Source of the DNA: Paracyclopina nana
Taxonomy: Eukaryota > Arthropoda > Copepoda > Cyclopoida > Cyclopettidae
DNA length: 64,000 nt
Assembly: GCA_019096065.1 (NCBI GenBank)
Contig: JAGUCH010000004.1
Coordinates: 4,836,001-4,900,000 of the forward strand
Direction of reading: 5' to 3'
Positions within the stretch are counted from its first letter, which is position 1. Each line of letters starts with the position of its first letter. The position numbers were made by a program, and so were the translations under genes. The notes below the pieces were generated by a model. The model saw only the letters and a list, made by a program, of their open reading frames with translations, ran no database searches and was not told the DNA's origin. Below are positions 1-11,700 of the stretch, piece by piece.

Positions 1-2318
1 ATTTGAGGCATTGCCTCGAAGCCTGGAGAAAGCTCTCGATACAAGGCCTGGTTTGCTTCACAGGCTCACTGCAAGGAAACAAACAGAAATCTGGTTAAGT
101 ATATCTCCTTTTGTGATGGATGAAGACAGCGGTCGGATGATCAAATCTAGCATGATAATAGCAAAAAGCCTTCCCAAGACCCGAATTACACAACGCTTAC
201 ATGCAATTCCTCCATCATGTATTTTAAGCCATCAGTTACGCTCCAGCTGGCAAATGGGATAAAAGGTAAGCGAAAAAAAATTGTTCGCGCTTACCCGCAA
301 TACTTTTTGAACACCAGATCCAGATCGCCAGTCTGCTTTTTGGTCTCAATCTCATTTTTGATTTGGGTGACGTCAAAGTTTTGCATGACACAATAGACGA
401 GCTCTTCTTGCGATCGAAGCCACCTGTCAAGCGCTTCTTGACCGCCAACTTTCAAGCACCGATCTTCCCATTTCTCGAGGCCAGCATCGATGTTGTCGTG
501 AAGCCGGTCCTTCCGGTCCATTTCCTCGAAATCGGACGACAGCTCGTCCCCAAAGTTGGCGAATGGATCATCGCTCGCTTTTTGCTGGGCAGGCGAGGCT
601 GAAATTGCACGACTTTTAGTTAACGATGCATAAATAGAGAGAAAGGAGAAAAGGGCCCCGCTTAGCATTTAAAGTAAGGGAAACGGCAGCTTGTTTTTCT
701 TGGCAACATTTTAAAGCGGAATATGTACTGTCTACATGCTTTCTCTCTTTATATGCGTGAGCCTCGCATTTTCAACGAAGGGCGTTTCTGCAGATAGCTA
801 CAATGACCTATTGTTGAAAACGCGACCATTATTCAGCCAAATGCAAGAAGCTCTGCTACACGATAACATTTTCAATTTCCACAACAAAACTTTCCTTTCT
901 TGGCTGAGGCTGGACAAAGAGAGATACACAACAAGCTTGCACGAAAGCCAGAAAATGCACAGATTATGCTTATGCGTACTACTACTTTAGAGTTGCTAAT
1001 GGGTCATTCGTCAAACTCGTTCCACGGCAGCTGGTGCTAATTCTGCACTTGCTTCTAAACTACAGAAATCGCAGTCGTTCATGAGCTAGTGCAATTCGCG
1101 TGAGAAAGAAGGACCTCTCCGAAGGCTTTATTAAATCAAAAAATAATGAACAACGGACCTGTCAGCCAGCTGCTCTATTTTTCAAAGCAATCAAAAACAG
1201 AAGACAGTAGTTGCCTTGCTCATGTGACCGACAGAGTGGAAAGCTATTTGCACTCACTGCCACTTCTTCCCAAGTTGTTTGGGAACGCAGGACATCACCA
1301 GTAGACAGCTCGGTTCAATATTGACATATTAATGCTCAGCGAGATGATCGCGAATGAAAGCTGGAGAAGAGCTGGGCCTACCAAATTGTAGTATGTGGCA
1401 GTTACAGCTCAATTCATGGCTAACTGACATGCAAAGCCAATTTCCATCATGCAACCGCAGCAAAAAAAAAGAGAGAGAATAGAATTGGAAAATAGCAAGC
1501 TGGGGAAAGACTCGTGTTTGCGCAAGAGTATGCTAATTACGAACAGCATCACTCCAAATCTGGAGGCAATCATCGTGATCGATCGTAGTGACAGAAATCC
1601 TAGCATAATGCTCCTCCCCCTTTTGTGAGCTCGAAATTATGACTCAATCTGGCACCTGCCAAAAAAGATTGACTTTCTACGATTCCCTCGGCTAATGAAG
1701 CCCCTAATGCAGCCTTGACACAAACACACTTTCCTCCTTAATTAAAGTAAAGCTAGCAATGCGGATACTCCCCGAGCTCTCTGCACAAAATGAGTAAAAT
1801 GTACTACATGTTGAGACAATTTTTTCCTCTTACTACATTCTCGCCCCGCTTGCAAGTAATACAAGAGTCTAGATGGCAGCTAGATAATCCGGCGTGAAAT
1901 TTCTCTCTCGAAATGGGCTAGATGTTAACTGGCGTTGACCTAAAACTCCGCCCCTGTTTTTACAAGGAATTCCATTGCACGTGCGAATGAATATCATCGC
2001 CATGGATGTTGTAACGTTGAAAACTTGGCTGCCACGCTTCATCTACTGAATTCAAGTGACTTTCTACTGCTACCATCTACTTCAATGGGAATGGCTTGCC
2101 AAAGACGTGAGTTGGAACTCAAGATAAGGCCCGCAGCAATGCGAGCCTCCGAAATGACATTAAGATCCGTTTCAATTGGAAAGTTGACCCAGCTTGAGAG
2201 GGAGAGAGCGAGAAAATCTTTCCTTCTTCCTCCTTTCTTTCGTGCACTCACCCCATTGAATAATTTGAAGAAAAACGAGGAGAATGAGGCTCGTCTTCTT
2301 CATAATGGCCACTCTCAT
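1..2318 (-). CDS. Secreted protein of the 27 kDa hemolymph glycoprotein type (3' end beyond window)
   Basis: Three exons on the minus strand: 2252-2318, 295-598 and 1-68, running off the left edge. The first encodes MRVAIMKKTSLILLVFLQIIQW, a clear signal peptide, and ends at a GTGAGT donor in phase 1. The second starts after TTTCAG in the matching phase and carries an acidic stretch, then ...GDLDLVFKKYC. The third follows a strong TTGCAG acceptor and continues with GEPVKQTRPC, so the cysteine spacing carries on across the junction. The GDLD-VF-KYC motif with spaced cysteines is what I associate with the insect 27 kDa hemolymph glycoprotein family (DUF1397), whose function is poorly known. A second in-frame ATG lies at 2303. 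The first intron is about 1.65 kb; the ORF at 736-990 within it is probably chance. Confidence is good for the secreted exon chain and moderate for the family. Confidence 0.6.
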
Positions 2319-3181
2319 AAATTCGGTCACTTGCTCGCACAATAAAGTCAGCGTCGACCTCAAAGGGATTCCTGGACACTTTTTTTGTTCTCTTCTTTTG
2401 GCACAAGAAGCCCCCAAAGCCAACTGAATTTTGTATCAAATAGTTCTCATAAATGCGTTCGTCTATCGGGCAACTGAGAGCTCAACTGCTGCGACTTGCG
2501 AGGAACGACCGCCGAGGACGACGGAACGGGTCAGCTGAGACCCTGGAAACGAACAGAACAAAATAGGGCAAATTCAGGGGATACTTGAACTTCACTAGAG
2601 CTAGTTACGGCATAATTTAAACACAACGTACTCTTTTATGCCCATTTTGTCAATTTTGACTACATCTGTAAAAGTAAACACTGTTCGACGGAATATTTAT
2701 TTTCCACTTCAGCTGAATTTATTGTAGCTCGAGCCCAATGAAAAAGGTCGATGTCTAGTTTTGTTTTGCTACTCTTCTTTCACCAATCTGATTTGACGGA
2801 TTTTTATAAAACTTGCCTGAATGCGAGCGCTAGCCGGTCTTATTGCTTTGCAGTGGCTGCTTACCTAACTATTTAAGGCTTTTCAAGACCATCTCATGTT
2901 CTTACGTATTGTTTATTCTCACTCATTTAGACGCTTTTTGGATTTTTTTTAGCTTTTTAAAAATTGAATAGCTTTCTCAGCTACTCAATAATATTAAAAT
3001 GATTGAGGATTTTGTGGTTTGAGGATCAAATTGGTTGTGATCGGGGTAGAGATGTAAATAGAGCTTTGGCTAATCCAAAGGCAAAATATCCTCGAATTTT
3101 CTAGACTTCTAGAAAAAGTCCTCGTATTTAATCCCTGTCGGTCGTTGCATTCACTTGTCAGTCCTTTCAGTTCGTTGTAGC
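2319..3181. other. Intergenic region between divergent genes
   Basis: This separates the start of the hemolymph-type gene (leftward) from cyclophilin 40 (rightward), so it should hold both promoters. I see AT-rich sequence and no ORF with convincing splice sites or domain content. No TATA box or initiator can be assigned with confidence. Confidence 0.5.
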
Positions 3182-4327
3182 ATGCCTGCTGAAGAGCTAC
3201 AAAACATGGACAAGCCCGATGCTTCGAGGCCATTGGTGTTTCTGGACATAGCAGTGGACGGTGAGGGACACTTTGGCCGGATTGTCATAGAACTGTTCAA
3301 CGATTTGGTGCCGAAGACCGCTGAAAATTTTCGAGCCTTATGCACGGGCGAGAAGGGCGAAGGTGCAACCACAGGGAAACCTTTGCATTACAAAGGCTGC
3401 ACCTTCCATAGAGTCATCAAGCAATTTATGCTGCAAGGTGGAGATTTTCAGTATGGCAATGGCACCGGTGGCGAGAGCATTTACGGCTCCAAGTTTGACG
3501 ACGAAGGTTTCCCGTTAAAGCATGATGCTCCCGGACTTTTGAGCATGGCTAATTCTGGCCCCAACACAAACGGATCTCAGTTCTTCATCACCACTGTGAA
3601 AACGCCCCACTTGGATGGGAAGCACGTTGTCTTTGGCAAAGTCATCAAGGGCATGGGCACTGTCCACGAGATCGAGGACATGGAGACGGACTCTAGTGAC
3701 AAGCCGGTTAAGTCAGTTGTCATTGCTGATTGCGGAGAAATGTCCAGAGATCAACTGGATACTGGTCTGGTTGAAAATGACGGCACTGAGGATGTGTTTC
3801 CCCACCATCCAACTGACTTGGAGGGCATTGATTGGTTCCACCAAGAAAACTTTCCCAAAATACTGGAGATCATCACGAAAATCAAGGATTCGGGCAACCA
3901 TTTCTACAAGTCCAAGGATTTCCCCAAAGCCGTGAAAAAGTACAAGAAAGCATGCAAGTATATTGAGCATTTACGTGACAGCATGGGGGGCACTGAAGAC
4001 AACGAGGAGGAAGCTATTCGTAAAGTGGAAGTCCCTTGTTGCCTGAACATAGCTGCTGCCATGATTTGCGAGAAGAAGTGGGATGAGGCGAAGAAGGAGT
4101 GCGACAAAGTCATTGAGATTCAAGAGAACAACACCAAGGCTCTTTTCAGAAGAGGCCAGTGCCATTTGGGAAAACGAGACTATGACTTGGCTCTGGCTGA
4201 CTTGAAAAAGGCCCAAGAGCTGGAGCCCACGGACAAAGGTATCCTCGGTGAGATTGCCAAGGTGAAGAAGGCCAAATTGGATTATGCCCAGAAGGAGAAG
4301 GCTATGTATGGCAAGCTGTTCAAGTAA
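3182..4327 (+). CDS. PPID: Cyclophilin 40, peptidyl-prolyl isomerase D
   Basis: An intronless ORF of 381 residues from ATG 3182; the frame is open upstream but only through a TTG. The N-terminal half is a cyclophilin domain with the catalytic [14 protein letters not shown] segment (Arg, Phe and Gln of the active site) and the NGSQFF motif. At the cyclosporin-contact position it reads [13 protein letters not shown]: His replaces the Trp of cyclophilin A, as in vertebrate CyP40. The C-terminal half is a TPR region with helix pairs such as [19 protein letters not shown] and [19 protein letters not shown]. CyP40 is an Hsp90 co-chaperone that uses the TPR groove to bind the EEVD tail and acts in the cytosol and nucleus. 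Length and domain order match the family. It is tail to tail with the Myb/SANT-like gene, with about 220 bases between the stops. Confidence 0.95.
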   Translation: MPAEELQNMDKPDASRPLVFLDIAVDGEGHFGRIVIELFNDLVPKTAENFRALCTGEKGEGATTGKPLHYKGCTFHRVIKQFMLQGGDFQYGNGTGGESIYGSKFDDEGFPLKHDAPGLLSMANSGPNTNGSQFFITTVKTPHLDGKHVVFGKVIKGMGTVHEIEDMETDSSDKPVKSVVIADCGEMSRDQLDTGLVENDGTEDVFPHHPTDLEGIDWFHQENFPKILEIITKIKDSGNHFYKSKDFPKAVKKYKKACKYIEHLRDSMGGTEDNEEEAIRKVEVPCCLNIAAAMICEKKWDEAKKECDKVIEIQENNTKALFRRGQCHLGKRDYDLALADLKKAQELEPTDKGILGEIAKVKKAKLDYAQKEKAMYGKLFK

Positions 4328-4546
4328 CCCCTTTTCGCATTTTTCATGAATATTTCAAGCATCTCAAGTAGCCAAGGATCGAGTACTCAATTACAATTAG
4401 TTTCTTTCACCGGAAATCTCAGCAAAATACTTACTATAAAATAGTGTAATTATACCGCGATGTCATCAAGACTAGGTCATGACACGTAACTTAAAAGTAG
4501 GTATTTGGCTTGTGCGAAATGACAAAAGAAGCGAGTGATTTCCTCT

Positions 4547-5968
4547 CTAAGTACTGGCCTCTCCTCGTTCGTGCGAGGACGGACTTTTTTCGTCATTGCT
4601 CGGCGTTGAGGGTCGGTCCGAGGACGAAGAGGTTGTTGACTTGCCGGCTCTGCATGATTCATCTTGGTCATGTCTTCCCTTGAGTAGGATGTTGAGTGCA
4701 GCATTGCATTGTGACAACGCTCCGCAGAAAATGTTGAACATTTGCCGCTCGTGGTCTCTGGCCTCCGACCTCCATTGCTCGATGGCAAGCTGTTCTTGTC
4801 GATAACGCTCTTGCTCCCATCGAGTTTGATTGGCTGCCACTCTCCTTTGATAGTCCATAAATTGGTCCATCATGTCACGGTTGAATTTCTCGATAAATCT
4901 GTAGCCATCGAGCATCGATCCAGTCAATAATTCGCTCAAGTCACCGTATTGGCTGCTGTTCGAGGCTGAAGTAGCGGAGGCCATTTTTCGTCTCTTGCGA
5001 ACAGGATCCGATGTTGGATCATCCTGGATCAATCGGATCCCACTCGACAAGGGCGTCGATGGTGGAGAGACCGACTCGCTGTCGTCAATGATGAGATTCT
5101 CGGCTAGGATTAAGCAAAATAGTTTTTAATCCATCATCCGTTACTGATAATCCTACATGCTATATGCTGCACGGTACGTAAAGCGCTTCAAAACTGTGCT
5201 GTAAAGAACCGAGCATTAAAAACTTACAGTCATGTTCACTGGTTCTCATATATGGGGAGGACCTTTCATATATGGAGGGTCTAGATGAATTGTTGCTGCC
5301 AGAGTGCTGCAAATCAGTCCTTAGATCTAGTGAGCTCGGTGACTTGAAATGGCTGGTCGTCACCTGATCCGAAGTCTTTTGAAGGAACCTTCTCAAATAT
5401 CTGAGATGCTTGATATTGGAAGGAGAAATTCCTCTTCCTTGACACTTGAAAAAAGAGCTTGTCAGTGTACAGTGCGCAGGGTTGCTTTAGAGAAAAAGCC
5501 ATACCTCTGCAATGAGCTGCTTGAGCACTTCATCATCGTCCAGGTCAACCTCATCAATGTTAGGGATCCGGTCTTTGACGTAGCGGTATTGTGACTTGAG
5601 ATTCTTGAGCTTAATCCTGCATTGATCCCAGGTCTTTTCTGATCCCTCCATAGTCATCCTCTGTGCCACATAGCAGAACACCTCAAAGTACCAATGTAAT
5701 AATCAACACACTCGCTTATCCCAAGCAATAGTGATCGACGCACCTGTTTGTTCCTCTGAGCCATGAGGTCCTTGAGGACCTTTTCTTCCTGGAGGATCTC
5801 GAGGAATCGTATGATCTCATGGTCAGTCCAGTTGGGATTCCTGTTTCGCTTGTCAGCAAACCCGAGGCCAAGATCCGTCGGTGCCATGTGCATGGTGGGC
5901 GCAAAATAGACCTTAGGATTGTGATGGTGGTGATGATGATGCGCCGCCGACGCAGACGAGGCCAACAT
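4547..5968 (-). CDS. Myb/SANT-like (trihelix-type) DNA-binding protein
   Basis: Four exons (5744-5968, 5505-5681, 5228-5444, 4547-5103) give 391 residues with consistent phases. The N-terminus has a short His run and then NRNPNWTDHEIIRFLEIL, continuing across the first junction to SEKTWDQCRIKLKNLKSQYR. This tryptophan/amphipathic-helix pattern is that of the Myb/SANT-like (Myb_DNA-bind_4) domain found in many arthropod regulators and domesticated transposon proteins. The middle is Ser-rich. The last exon has a basic VRKRRKM stretch and a long predicted helix rich in Gln, Arg and Glu (residues about 270-330), a likely coiled coil. This suggests a nuclear DNA-binding protein that self-associates. 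The target is unknown and I do not recognise a specific orthologue. The 5' end is uncertain, because the frame stays open upstream of the chosen ATG. Confidence 0.75.
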
Positions 5969-7093
5969 TGTAATGAATCGGTAATATGCAGTAGCACAGA
6001 ACTGTTCAACTCGAAGTCGTATGAACGAATGGCAGCTTGATCCTCTGAATCCTCTTAGGCAAGCTGCTCTCCAATAGTATACGACGTCGACGACGACGAC
6101 TCTGAGGCCGTAGTGCTCTCGCGAGCCGGTTCTACTAATCCCGATAAGACCGCTTATGCTCCGGAGCGCACTCTCGTTCCCACCGCGGGACCTCGAGAGC
6201 CTCCAAAAGAAGGCAAATTCTCGAATTATTATTACATCAGGTCACCTACGCCTACATATCTTTCACGGCACTCTGATATGATGCGCGCGCGCATTTGTAC
6301 TCTTGGCTATGATGCAACGCGCGTTTGCTCCCAAGGGAATACGAGTGCTAGCAAATTGTTAAATCATGGTAATAGTTGGGAGATATTTTGTAAAACGAAG
6401 TAGTTTGTTGGTGGGGGCTATAAAGTACAGTATATACAGTAGGGCGCGTTCTTGATCCCCTCCTAAATCCCCAGGAAAGAGCTAGCAGCTTAGGCTTAAA
6501 GCAGCTTGCGAACTTAAGCCTCTCTTCTTCTTCTCCTCCTCCTGCTTCTTCTGCATGTCGACCGACGACGACTTCAACGACGACGACGACGCTTAGCTGT
6601 CGGCCAACTTTAAGTCCTTCTTCCTACATCACACGAATGATTTTGATCATCTTATTTTCTGAGAATTCATCGACGTCACACGATATTTTGTGGGACCTAA
6701 GGCGTACGCTCAAAAGATTAATATAATAGTTACAACTCTCTTGGCCATTAGATAGAAAATATAAGCATTAGGCAATGCGGCTAAAGCCTATGCGTATCTG
6801 CTTTGGGATTGTCTAACTAAAGTTACGCAATAATGAAGCTGCGTTAGGTGAGCATCGCAGAAAATGGTGGCTCAATCAATATTAGCTAAGCTACCAAATA
6901 TCTGAATTCTATGAACGATAGAACTCAATTTTTTCCTAGGAGAATACACACCAAACTTCACCAGCGCCCGCGTTGCGTGTGCTTTACATTTAAGAATATT
7001 TAGGCTATGTCTTATCTTATCAGGACTTGCCATGCTCAAAGTGCACAAATCGGCCAATTATCATCCATGAGCAGCTGGAAATAATCCCTAAAA
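5969..7093. other. Intergenic region between divergent genes
   Basis: This holds the presumed promoters of the Myb/SANT-like gene (leftward) and the C-type lectin (rightward). It includes a CGACGACGACGACGAC-like trinucleotide run near 6555-6595 and a short ORF at 6113-6403 that looks like chance. No splice-supported exon is seen. Confidence 0.45.
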
Positions 7094-8203
7094 ATGAAGC
7101 ATTTCACTCTGGCTCTAATCCTCGCCAGCTTAAGCTGGGTCAAATCGGCACCAGGTACAAAGAGCGCACTTTAATCTCGTACCTACGAGAGCACAAGCAT
7201 AAAAAGTCACTCCTTATTTTGAAGCTCCAGTGCTGCAGCCAGCCGCTTATGATTATTACTCCTGGCCTTGTGGGAACTTCCAGCAGGGACAATGGACTCC
7301 TCAATTAAATATCGACCCTTGCCAACAGCAATTGGATTATCCAGGATATTGGAACGGGCAGATTTTTCCCGATTGCTGCTATCAAGGATGCTATCCACGA
7401 GACTGCTCCCCACCATACCCAGCTCAGCCTCCTCCACCCGCACCCGCACCCGCACCTGTTCCTCAGTGCCCGTACCATGTGTCAGGGTGGAACACCATCC
7501 TCGGAAAAACTGTGTATTTAAGCCAAACGATGGACGGATTGTCTTGGTTTGCGGCTGACGCGAAATCTCTGGAACTTGGCGCGAGATTGCTCAAAATCAA
7601 ATCTGCCAATGATAATCTCCTTTTTGAAGCCATCAGACCTTGTGAGAAAGGATACATGGAATTTTTATGGAATTGATTTAATTATTGCTTTATTGCGGTA
7701 TAGGCTATCCCTCAGGTACTAAAGTGTGGATTGGAGGGAATGATTTGGCACGCCAAGGATCGTGGGTCTGGTCCGATGGATCTCCGATCACAGGCTATAC
7801 CAATTTCGCATCGACTATCGAACATCATGGTCGCTGCTTGGCGGCATCAGTTGACTCTCCAGAATGGAGGAAATCAAAATGCCATGGCAGGCAACATGCC
7901 CATATTTTCATATCTGAAAAGGGTATGTTTTCTCACCGATCCAGATAGTAATCCCTCAACTGTATATGTGCGTGCATGGCAAAACTTGAGATCATTCATT
8001 GACATTTTCTTTCAATTTAATATCCATTTTCAGTTACGGATGTATCAGAAGATGCAGGCGAATCAACAACTCAAAAACCTGTCATAACTTCAACGAGACC
8101 ACCTACAGTATCTTCAACGGCCAGACCACCTTTTTCAACAGCTAGGCCCTTATTTTCTACCACACCAGGATTCATCTACTCTCCCACACCCTCAAGGAAA
8201 TGA
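7094..8203 (+). CDS. Secreted C-type lectin-like protein with Pro/Thr-rich tail
   Basis: Four exons: 7094-7154, 7231-7641, 7704-7922 and 8034-8203. Exon 1 encodes a signal peptide, MKHFTLALILASLSWVKSAP. Exon 2 starts with a Cys/Tyr/Pro-rich segment and a PPPPAPAPAPVPQ linker, then enters the lectin fold (CPYHVSGWNTILGK). Exon 3 has WIGGNDLARQGSWVWSDG and ends GRCLAASVDSPEWRKSKC, which are the core WIG, W-W-DG and paired-Cys features of the C-type lectin domain. The usual Ca/sugar motifs are not seen: there is no clear EPN or QPD, and WRK stands where WND is expected, so calcium-dependent sugar binding is doubtful. The last exon is a Thr/Pro/Ser mucin-like tail ending SPTPSRK. Expected to be extracellular, possibly immune or extracellular-matrix related; the role is inferred only. 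Introns are 62-111 bases. Confidence 0.8.
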
Positions 8204-8727
8204 AGGAAAGCCAACGTCACAATGTATACAATAAAATTCCATTTGGATGCATTTGCCCTGTTTCAAAACTCGGAAATGAACTACATGCGCGGCACTCCCT
8301 TAATTCCTCCTGGCTTTTACTTGCGCTGCACTTCATACTATAGAAGCTCAGAGTTGGCAGTTTGCCCTCATTCGTTCGGGAAAGTTCAGCTTGAGCAGTG
8401 TACCTACTCCATATGATGTGAGCTATTTTCAGTAAATATGCGGCGCGGCGCGAGCGCGCGATTCCGCGCACCTTACACATGCAGAAATGCTCAGTTCATT
8501 TCACAATTGAGTTCCAGAGGCTGGAATTTTGTCAGAAAGCTGCTCTGAAAAATATTTGCATATTCAAGATATATCAATTAAGGCTCCAATTAACGCTCCT
8601 GTGGACGCGAAGCAGTGTGCGATTGTACATACTCAAAGCTCGTCTATTACAGCTGGGGAAATCCCCGCAAAGTCTTCTGCTGCGAAAAAAGAAAGCATAT
8701 TCATAGTACTACAAAAAAGATTGAGCC
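8204..8727. other. Intergenic spacer
   Basis: Between the lectin stop and the start of the LIM gene on the same strand. It contains a GGCGCGGCGCGAGCGCGCG-like CG-rich patch near 8440-8460, possibly part of the LIM gene promoter. No exon could be supported. Confidence 0.4.
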
Positions 8728-11700
8728 ATGGCGGATGTGAGCGAAAAGCCCAACGAGGAAAATGTAAGCATACTTTCAGTATTTCTATGAAGATATTGCA
8801 TTATGACTTATTGCGCGCGCGCGAGAGAGAGATGTTGTTGCAACTTGCAATGACCTGATTTTAAGTGAAATATGCACTTTTTCGAAAGTGGGAGTATGAA
8901 GACGAAGAAGCCGAGGATTACGAGTGGGAATATGAAACTGAAGAGGAGGAGGCAGCAGCAGGCGATGAAGAAGAAGAAGAGGACGAAGATGCAGAAAAGG
9001 AGTCCGAAGTTCCGCTTGACGAGCAAGAATTGCCGGATCCCTTCAGTCCGGTTGTAGCAGCAACAACAAAGACGACAAATGCCCACGTGAGAGAGCAGAT
9101 TAATATGGGCAAATCACGAGACAATTTGCCATAGACTTATTGCTTTTCCTTTACATATATTCCCCTCTGCGATCCAATACGATTATGCTTGATTATTAGC
9201 TTCTTTGGAAACTGATAGCTGTTGCATCGTTTTTCCAGGGTGGTGCTAATGGACACCAAGACAATAACGGCGAGGACAAGAAAAAGCACCATAAAAAGCA
9301 TCACAAGAAATCACGTCACCTTGAGCGAATTGTGAGTCATCATCTGCCCCTTTTTTGCTGCATATCTTAATTTTTCATGGTAGGAGCTTTTCAAGGAGAA
9401 GGAAAAAGGCGGAGATGAGTATCGCAACAAGAAAATCCACGTGCGATCCAAAGACCCATCCAGGATTGCTCGCCAATTTGAAAAGGCTGAAAAGAAATCG
9501 AGCAAGCTCAGCATGAGTAGTAGTAGCAAAAATGGAGGCAAAAAAGTTGTCGCGCCGCCACCCCAAAAAATCAACCAAATCTGCAAAGTGTGTAACAAAG
9601 AGCCTTACCTCGTCGAACGAGTTGTGGCGGAAAAATCCTGGTGGCACAAAAATTGCTTCCGATGCAAGCAGTGCAACAAAATTCTCACGTGAGCAATCTT
9701 ATCGCTATATTGCATCTGAAAGCCACTTTTTAGCTAATTTTCCCCCAGTTTGGATACCTACATGAGTCACGAGGGCGTGCTCTACTGCAAGCCGCACCAT
9801 AAAGAGCTTTTCCAGCCGAAAGTGGTCAAGGGAGACATCATCGATGTTGAGCACGTCACCAAGACACAAGAAGCCATTTTGAGGCATCAGGAGCAGCAGA
9901 GGAAAATGGAGACAATTGTGAGGGAAAGCAACCCTGTCGACCTGGGCGACTCAGTCGTCAAGTGTTCCACCTATGACAAGTTTGCTGGCCTGGAGAACCT
10001 CGACGTGGGCTCCAAGTATAAAATGTTTGAGTCGGCTTCTAACGAGCAAGCCGACCGAGGTCCAAGCTCGGATCGGTATGGAATCATGGAGAAGCTGAAG
10101 AGATTGCAAGAGGGCGCGGATTTGGACGAGCTTTTGGCTGAAATGGACGAGGAATTGCCTTCTGATGAGAATGAGGAGGAGTACGACGAAGAAGATGCTT
10201 ACTTAACTGAAGTTCAAAAGAAGGTATGCTTTCTTAACAAAAGAGCTGTAGAGCGTTTCCCCGCGCTGTAATTCAGTTATTTTGCGTAGCTCAGCTTTTT
10301 TCTAGCTACTTATGGAAAATATAAACTGTAGTCAAAAGATTTTGCATCACTTAAAGAGCGGACGTTCAATTTTGTGGGTCGAAAAAAGCCAGCCCGTGCT
10401 CAGCGATTTTCTGCGCTAATAGCCTTAGTGGAACTTAGTTGCGATATTTTAGCACAGAGTGGCGCTTCAGTCGCTCATCGGGGCAGTCCGAAAAAAAATG
10501 CTCTAAAACTCGGTTTACACTTAGCTGAAAATGCCAAACTCCCTTCAATGCGTCGAAATATCATCAAGTTTGCCTCAAAAGTCCATTAAAACCCACTGAA
10601 ACCCTTGAATTACGGAAAATAATCTGCCCCGATGGAGCTCCCAGCGCCATCTCGCGTAGGAATTATCCCTACTCAAAACTGTTGTTCCACTAAGGCTATA
10701 GGGAACAAAAGACAAACAAAATGCAATAGATGGGGCGGAATTTTGGTTCCTTTAGCGTGCGTGTAAGCGCGCGTAGCAATTGCATAAAAATAGCGCTTCT
10801 GACTAAAAGTAAACAAAACGTTTTTTGGAATTGTTGGGAACAAAATGGCAAAGAAAATGCTCATTTTGAGCTTGTAACAGTACAATTGATTCAAGGAACA
10901 GATTGGTACCATTTTGAGTAAGATTCATGAAAGTCAAGGAATTTTGGATCATGAGTCACATCATATCCAGACCTGAGCATGATGGATCAAATCAGAAGAA
11001 ACAGCCTTACTTTTTGTAGCTCTGCTCTGTGTGAGTTCTAAGCAAAAAAGTTCATCTGGTGTGGGTTCAATGAAAATGGCCAATTTTTCAGCAAATTAGC
11101 CATTACTTGTAATAAGTTGAGGAACAACAGAATTTTCTGGTAATCATGATTGCCATGCTATAGTTGTTGTACTGGCATGGAAAAACTGGGAAAACGCAAG
11201 CCTTAAAGTAGCAATGTTGCAAATAGTTCTTGCAAAAATTGGCAAAATCTTTGATTCTTAATGGTGAAAAATAGGTGTTCAATATAAGTGAAAAGCTTAA
11301 AATAGTGAGTAGTGTCTGTTTCTTCTGTGAAACCAATTCAGCATTAAAGCAGAACATAGATTATGAACACTTTTAGTTACTGCCTCCCAACGCACGGCAG
11401 AGCGCGACCAACCAAAATTTATGCCTCACACCACCAGCCTGAATATGCCTCTTCTATTATCACCCTATAGCTGTTTAAAGTGTAGTTGAGTGATAATAAC
11501 TTATAAGTTCCGCCGAGATGCTGCTGCTTCAGGAAAGGTTTGACTAACTGAGCCAAGCAATTTTCTTTTGCAGAACTTAAGCAAAAATGCGACTAAAATG
11601 GTGAAAATGAAAGCTTGTGTTAGGAATTGCCCAACTATGATGATTTTTAATTATATGCTCCTATTTCATTAAAGAAATTAAGTCATTGTTTAATCGAAAA

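Noticed and set aside
291..668. Continuous 125-residue ORF read as a single-exon secreted protein (MLSGALFSFLS...)
   Set aside because: The upstream part is a pyrimidine-rich intron end with a TTTCAG acceptor; a true signal-peptide exon with matching phase lies at 2252-2318.
736..990. 84-residue plus-strand ORF with a signal-peptide-like start
   Set aside because: It lies in the first intron of the minus-strand hemolymph-type gene, has no splice or domain support and ends in low-complexity sequence.
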